This document shows, one piece after another, positions 62,323 through 64,000 of a stretch of DNA of 64,000 bases. Source of the stretch: an uncultured bacterium (GTDB lineage Bacteria; Margulisbacteria; Marinamargulisbacteria; SXXA01); the NCBI GenBank assembly GCA_903864835.1, contig CAIPHK010000015.1:1-64000 (forward strand), written 5' to 3'. The notes under the pieces are model-generated. The model made no database searches. It had not been told where the DNA came from and saw nothing but the letters and a program-made list of their open reading frames with translations. Every line of letters begins with the position of its first letter. Positions within the stretch are counted from its first letter, which is position 1. The translations under genes were made by a program, and so were the position numbers.

Positions 62323-63690
62323 ATGTGGATATTATATGATTTTGAGACCTCATCTCGGGCATTGATCGGCCAGATTATTTCGTACGCATTTTGGGTAGTG
62401 GATGAGCGGTGGGAACCCGTACGGAGATTAACTGGAAAAATCCGTCTCCGCCCCACTGAATTTCCGGAACTCGATGCAATTTTAATTACTCGGACACAAA
62501 TTGATTTATTGCAACGGGAGGGGAAATCCGAACTCGACGGCGCTCTTGAAATTCATCGATTTTTATCTCAATGCATCCAGGAGTATGGTCACTGTATTTT
62601 GGCCGGATATAATTCGAGCCAATTCGATCTTAAATTTCTTCGGACAACGTTAATCAGAAATGGAATTAACCCCTATTTTATGGGGCGGCTCTCGTCCGTC
62701 GACATCCTCCATTATGTTCAACATATTGCGATAACCCACCCCGACGAATTTCCATGGATATCCCAAGGAGAGTATTGGACATTTTCGCTCGAATCCGTCA
62801 GTCGTTCACACGGGGTGCTCGATACCGCCCAGGCTCATGATGCAGAGGCCGACGTTCATGTGATGCGTAACCTTATTAGATGCATTGAAAACCGTTATTG
62901 TGATCCACTGGTCGACTTTCGGCCCGTGCGCGTTCCTCACAATTCTCGATGTGAGCCCGAGTATGTCCTATTTAAACAACGGGTCAAAGCCACGCCACCA
63001 GAGAAAACCACCGTCCGAACCTGGTATCGCCTATTTCAGTCGAAGTCCGACCTTATTGTCGTCGAACTTTCCCTATTTCAGGAAAAACTACCCAACACTC
63101 TACCCGAGTTGATGGGCACCCTCCGATACATCAACTGCAATACCCAGTATTTCTCGACGGAACCACTTTCCCATGCGGCAGCGCTCGAATGGAATTCGAC
63201 CATTACCCGTATCGACGAACTGGCAGCCGAATTAAAATTGAATAGAGACCTCTACTTTGATCTCATTAAAAAACCGTGGGATATCGAATATCAAATTCAC
63301 GATATGGGCTTTGAAAGAATCAACACCCTAAACAAAATGATCGGCCAACTGACCCAATCCCCACAAAGCTATCAGGCCATCGTTACTCAGAATTGGCGGC
63401 CAAACGCCTCCGAAAAAGACCGTTTTTTAATCCAACTTTTTAACCGCTATGCCCTCAATAGCTTGCCCGATTTACCCGTCGATTTGACCGACCGCTATAT
63501 TATCCCTCGGTACATCAACCAAACGATGATCCGAGATGGAGACGATTCGCCCACTATCATATCCCAAATGGAACGCGCCCAAACGCTCCTCGTTGATGGC
63601 GATCAGTCTATACTGACCGCCTATCTCGACTACGCCCACCAGTTTATTGAGAGGTATGAATTAAATCGGTTTTTTAAAACCAGTGCTTAA
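62323..63690 (+). CDS. sbcB: exodeoxyribonuclease I-like DEDDh exonuclease
   Basis: This 455-residue protein has the exonuclease I layout. The ExoI/DnaQ motif is YDFET at the N-terminus, followed by AILITRTQI, GYNSSQFDLKFLR and QAHDAEADVHVM (the HxAxxD motif III). The order and spacing match E. coli SbcB (475 residues), a 3'-5' single-strand DNA exonuclease used in recombination and repair. The C-terminal half is more divergent. Its end overlaps the convergent dnaJ by 17 bases. Confidence 0.85.
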   Translation: MWILYDFETSSRALIGQIISYAFWVVDERWEPVRRLTGKIRLRPTEFPELDAILITRTQIDLLQREGKSELDGALEIHRFLSQCIQEYGHCILAGYNSSQFDLKFLRTTLIRNGINPYFMGRLSSVDILHYVQHIAITHPDEFPWISQGEYWTFSLESVSRSHGVLDTAQAHDAEADVHVMRNLIRCIENRYCDPLVDFRPVRVPHNSRCEPEYVLFKQRVKATPPEKTTVRTWYRLFQSKSDLIVVELSLFQEKLPNTLPELMGTLRYINCNTQYFSTEPLSHAAALEWNSTITRIDELAAELKLNRDLYFDLIKKPWDIEYQIHDMGFERINTLNKMIGQLTQSPQSYQAIVTQNWRPNASEKDRFLIQLFNRYALNSLPDLPVDLTDRYIIPRYINQTMIRDGDDSPTIISQMERAQTLLVDGDQSILTAYLDYAHQFIERYELNRFFKTSA

Positions 63691-64000
63691 CATGGTCAAA
63701 AATTGTCTTTTCGGTCTTAGCTGTTTCGCCGAGGGCAGAAAATTCTTGAACCAACGACTTTTCTTTTGAGGACAGTGTTGTTGGGATTTGGACCTGAACG
63801 CGAACATGTTGATCGCCGCGTCCATGGGAGCGCAATCGAGTAATACCTTTTCCTTTGAGCCGAAACAATGTTCCTGGCTGAGTTCCGGACGGTATCTTCA
63901 ACATCGCTTTTCCATCCAGTGTGGGAACTTCAATTTCGGTTCCGAGAATCGCGTTACCTACGGATATCGCAATCTCTATGTAAATATCGTCGCCGTCCCG
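63674..64000 (-). CDS. dnaJ: chaperone DnaJ, C-terminal part (runs off right edge)
   Basis: The last 108 residues of a DnaJ-family protein are in the window, and the frame stays open to base 64000. Seen are RDGDDIYIEIAISVGNAILG, VPTLDGKAMLKIPSGTQPG and LKGKGITRLRSHGRGDQHV, the conserved C-terminal substrate-binding domain. The J domain and zinc fingers lie outside, so DnaJ rather than CbpA is inferred, not proven. It overlaps the exonuclease end. Confidence 0.88.
   Translation of the reverse strand, partial: RDGDDIYIEIAISVGNAILGTEIEVPTLDGKAMLKIPSGTQPGTLFRLKGKGITRLRSHGRGDQHVRVQVQIPTTLSSKEKSLVQEFSALGETAKTEKTIFDHVKHWF

Overview
This is a bacterial chromosomal window, apparently core genome throughout. 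It has dense housekeeping genes, frequent GTG and TTG starts, many 1-4 base stop/start overlaps, and no sign of phage, insertion sequences, CRISPR or other mobile DNA. A TatA/TatC export system, a periplasmic soluble lytic transglycosylase and a large secreted Ig-like protein suggest a diderm. The RNA polymerase beta' subunit carries a large trigger-loop insertion, and MutL is of the endonuclease type. I cannot name the phylum from the sequence alone. The 468 bases of 16S rRNA at the left edge would settle it by database search.

Layout. 1-640: 5' end of a 16S gene on the minus strand, behind a perfect consensus promoter. 640-4120: a DASS-family anion permease and a lytic transglycosylase (minus). 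4190-6280: gmk-rpoZ-coaBC (plus). 6430-8230: tatA, a TatA/B-like gene, tatC and an unrecognised membrane protein (minus). 8330-13750: pyruvate dehydrogenase operon aceE-aceF-lpdA (plus). 13760-16080: secreted BIG2-repeat protein (minus). 16210-18580: dapB-asd-methyltransferase (plus). 18560-23430: panC, a 50-residue membrane microprotein, topA and mutL (minus). 23510-24190: ispD (plus). 24175-29660: membrane glycosyltransferase with a G11 tract, pth, an unrecognised gene, ahcY and serA (minus).

29748-60211 is a single co-oriented block of translation and transcription genes on the minus strand. In transcription order it runs rpmG, tRNA-Trp, secE, nusG, rplK, rplA, rplJ, rplL, rpoB, rpoC, rpsL, rpsG, fusA, tuf, the S10 and spc operons, secY, adk, infA, rpmJ, the alpha operon, truA, rplM and rpsI. 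Recognisable internal promoters precede rpmG, rpsL and infA. A long hairpin separates rplL from rpoB, and a terminator closes the block after rpsI. rpmC (L29) and rpmD (L30) are missing from their usual places.

60333-64000: rpiB (plus), citrate synthase (minus), tRNA-Arg(CCU) and an exonuclease I-like gene (plus), and the 3' end of dnaJ (minus). I found no clearly new multi-gene system. The most unusual items are the 11-base G tract in the glycosyltransferase, the overlapping microprotein gene between topA and panC, the absence of L29, and a palindrome over the gmk promoter.
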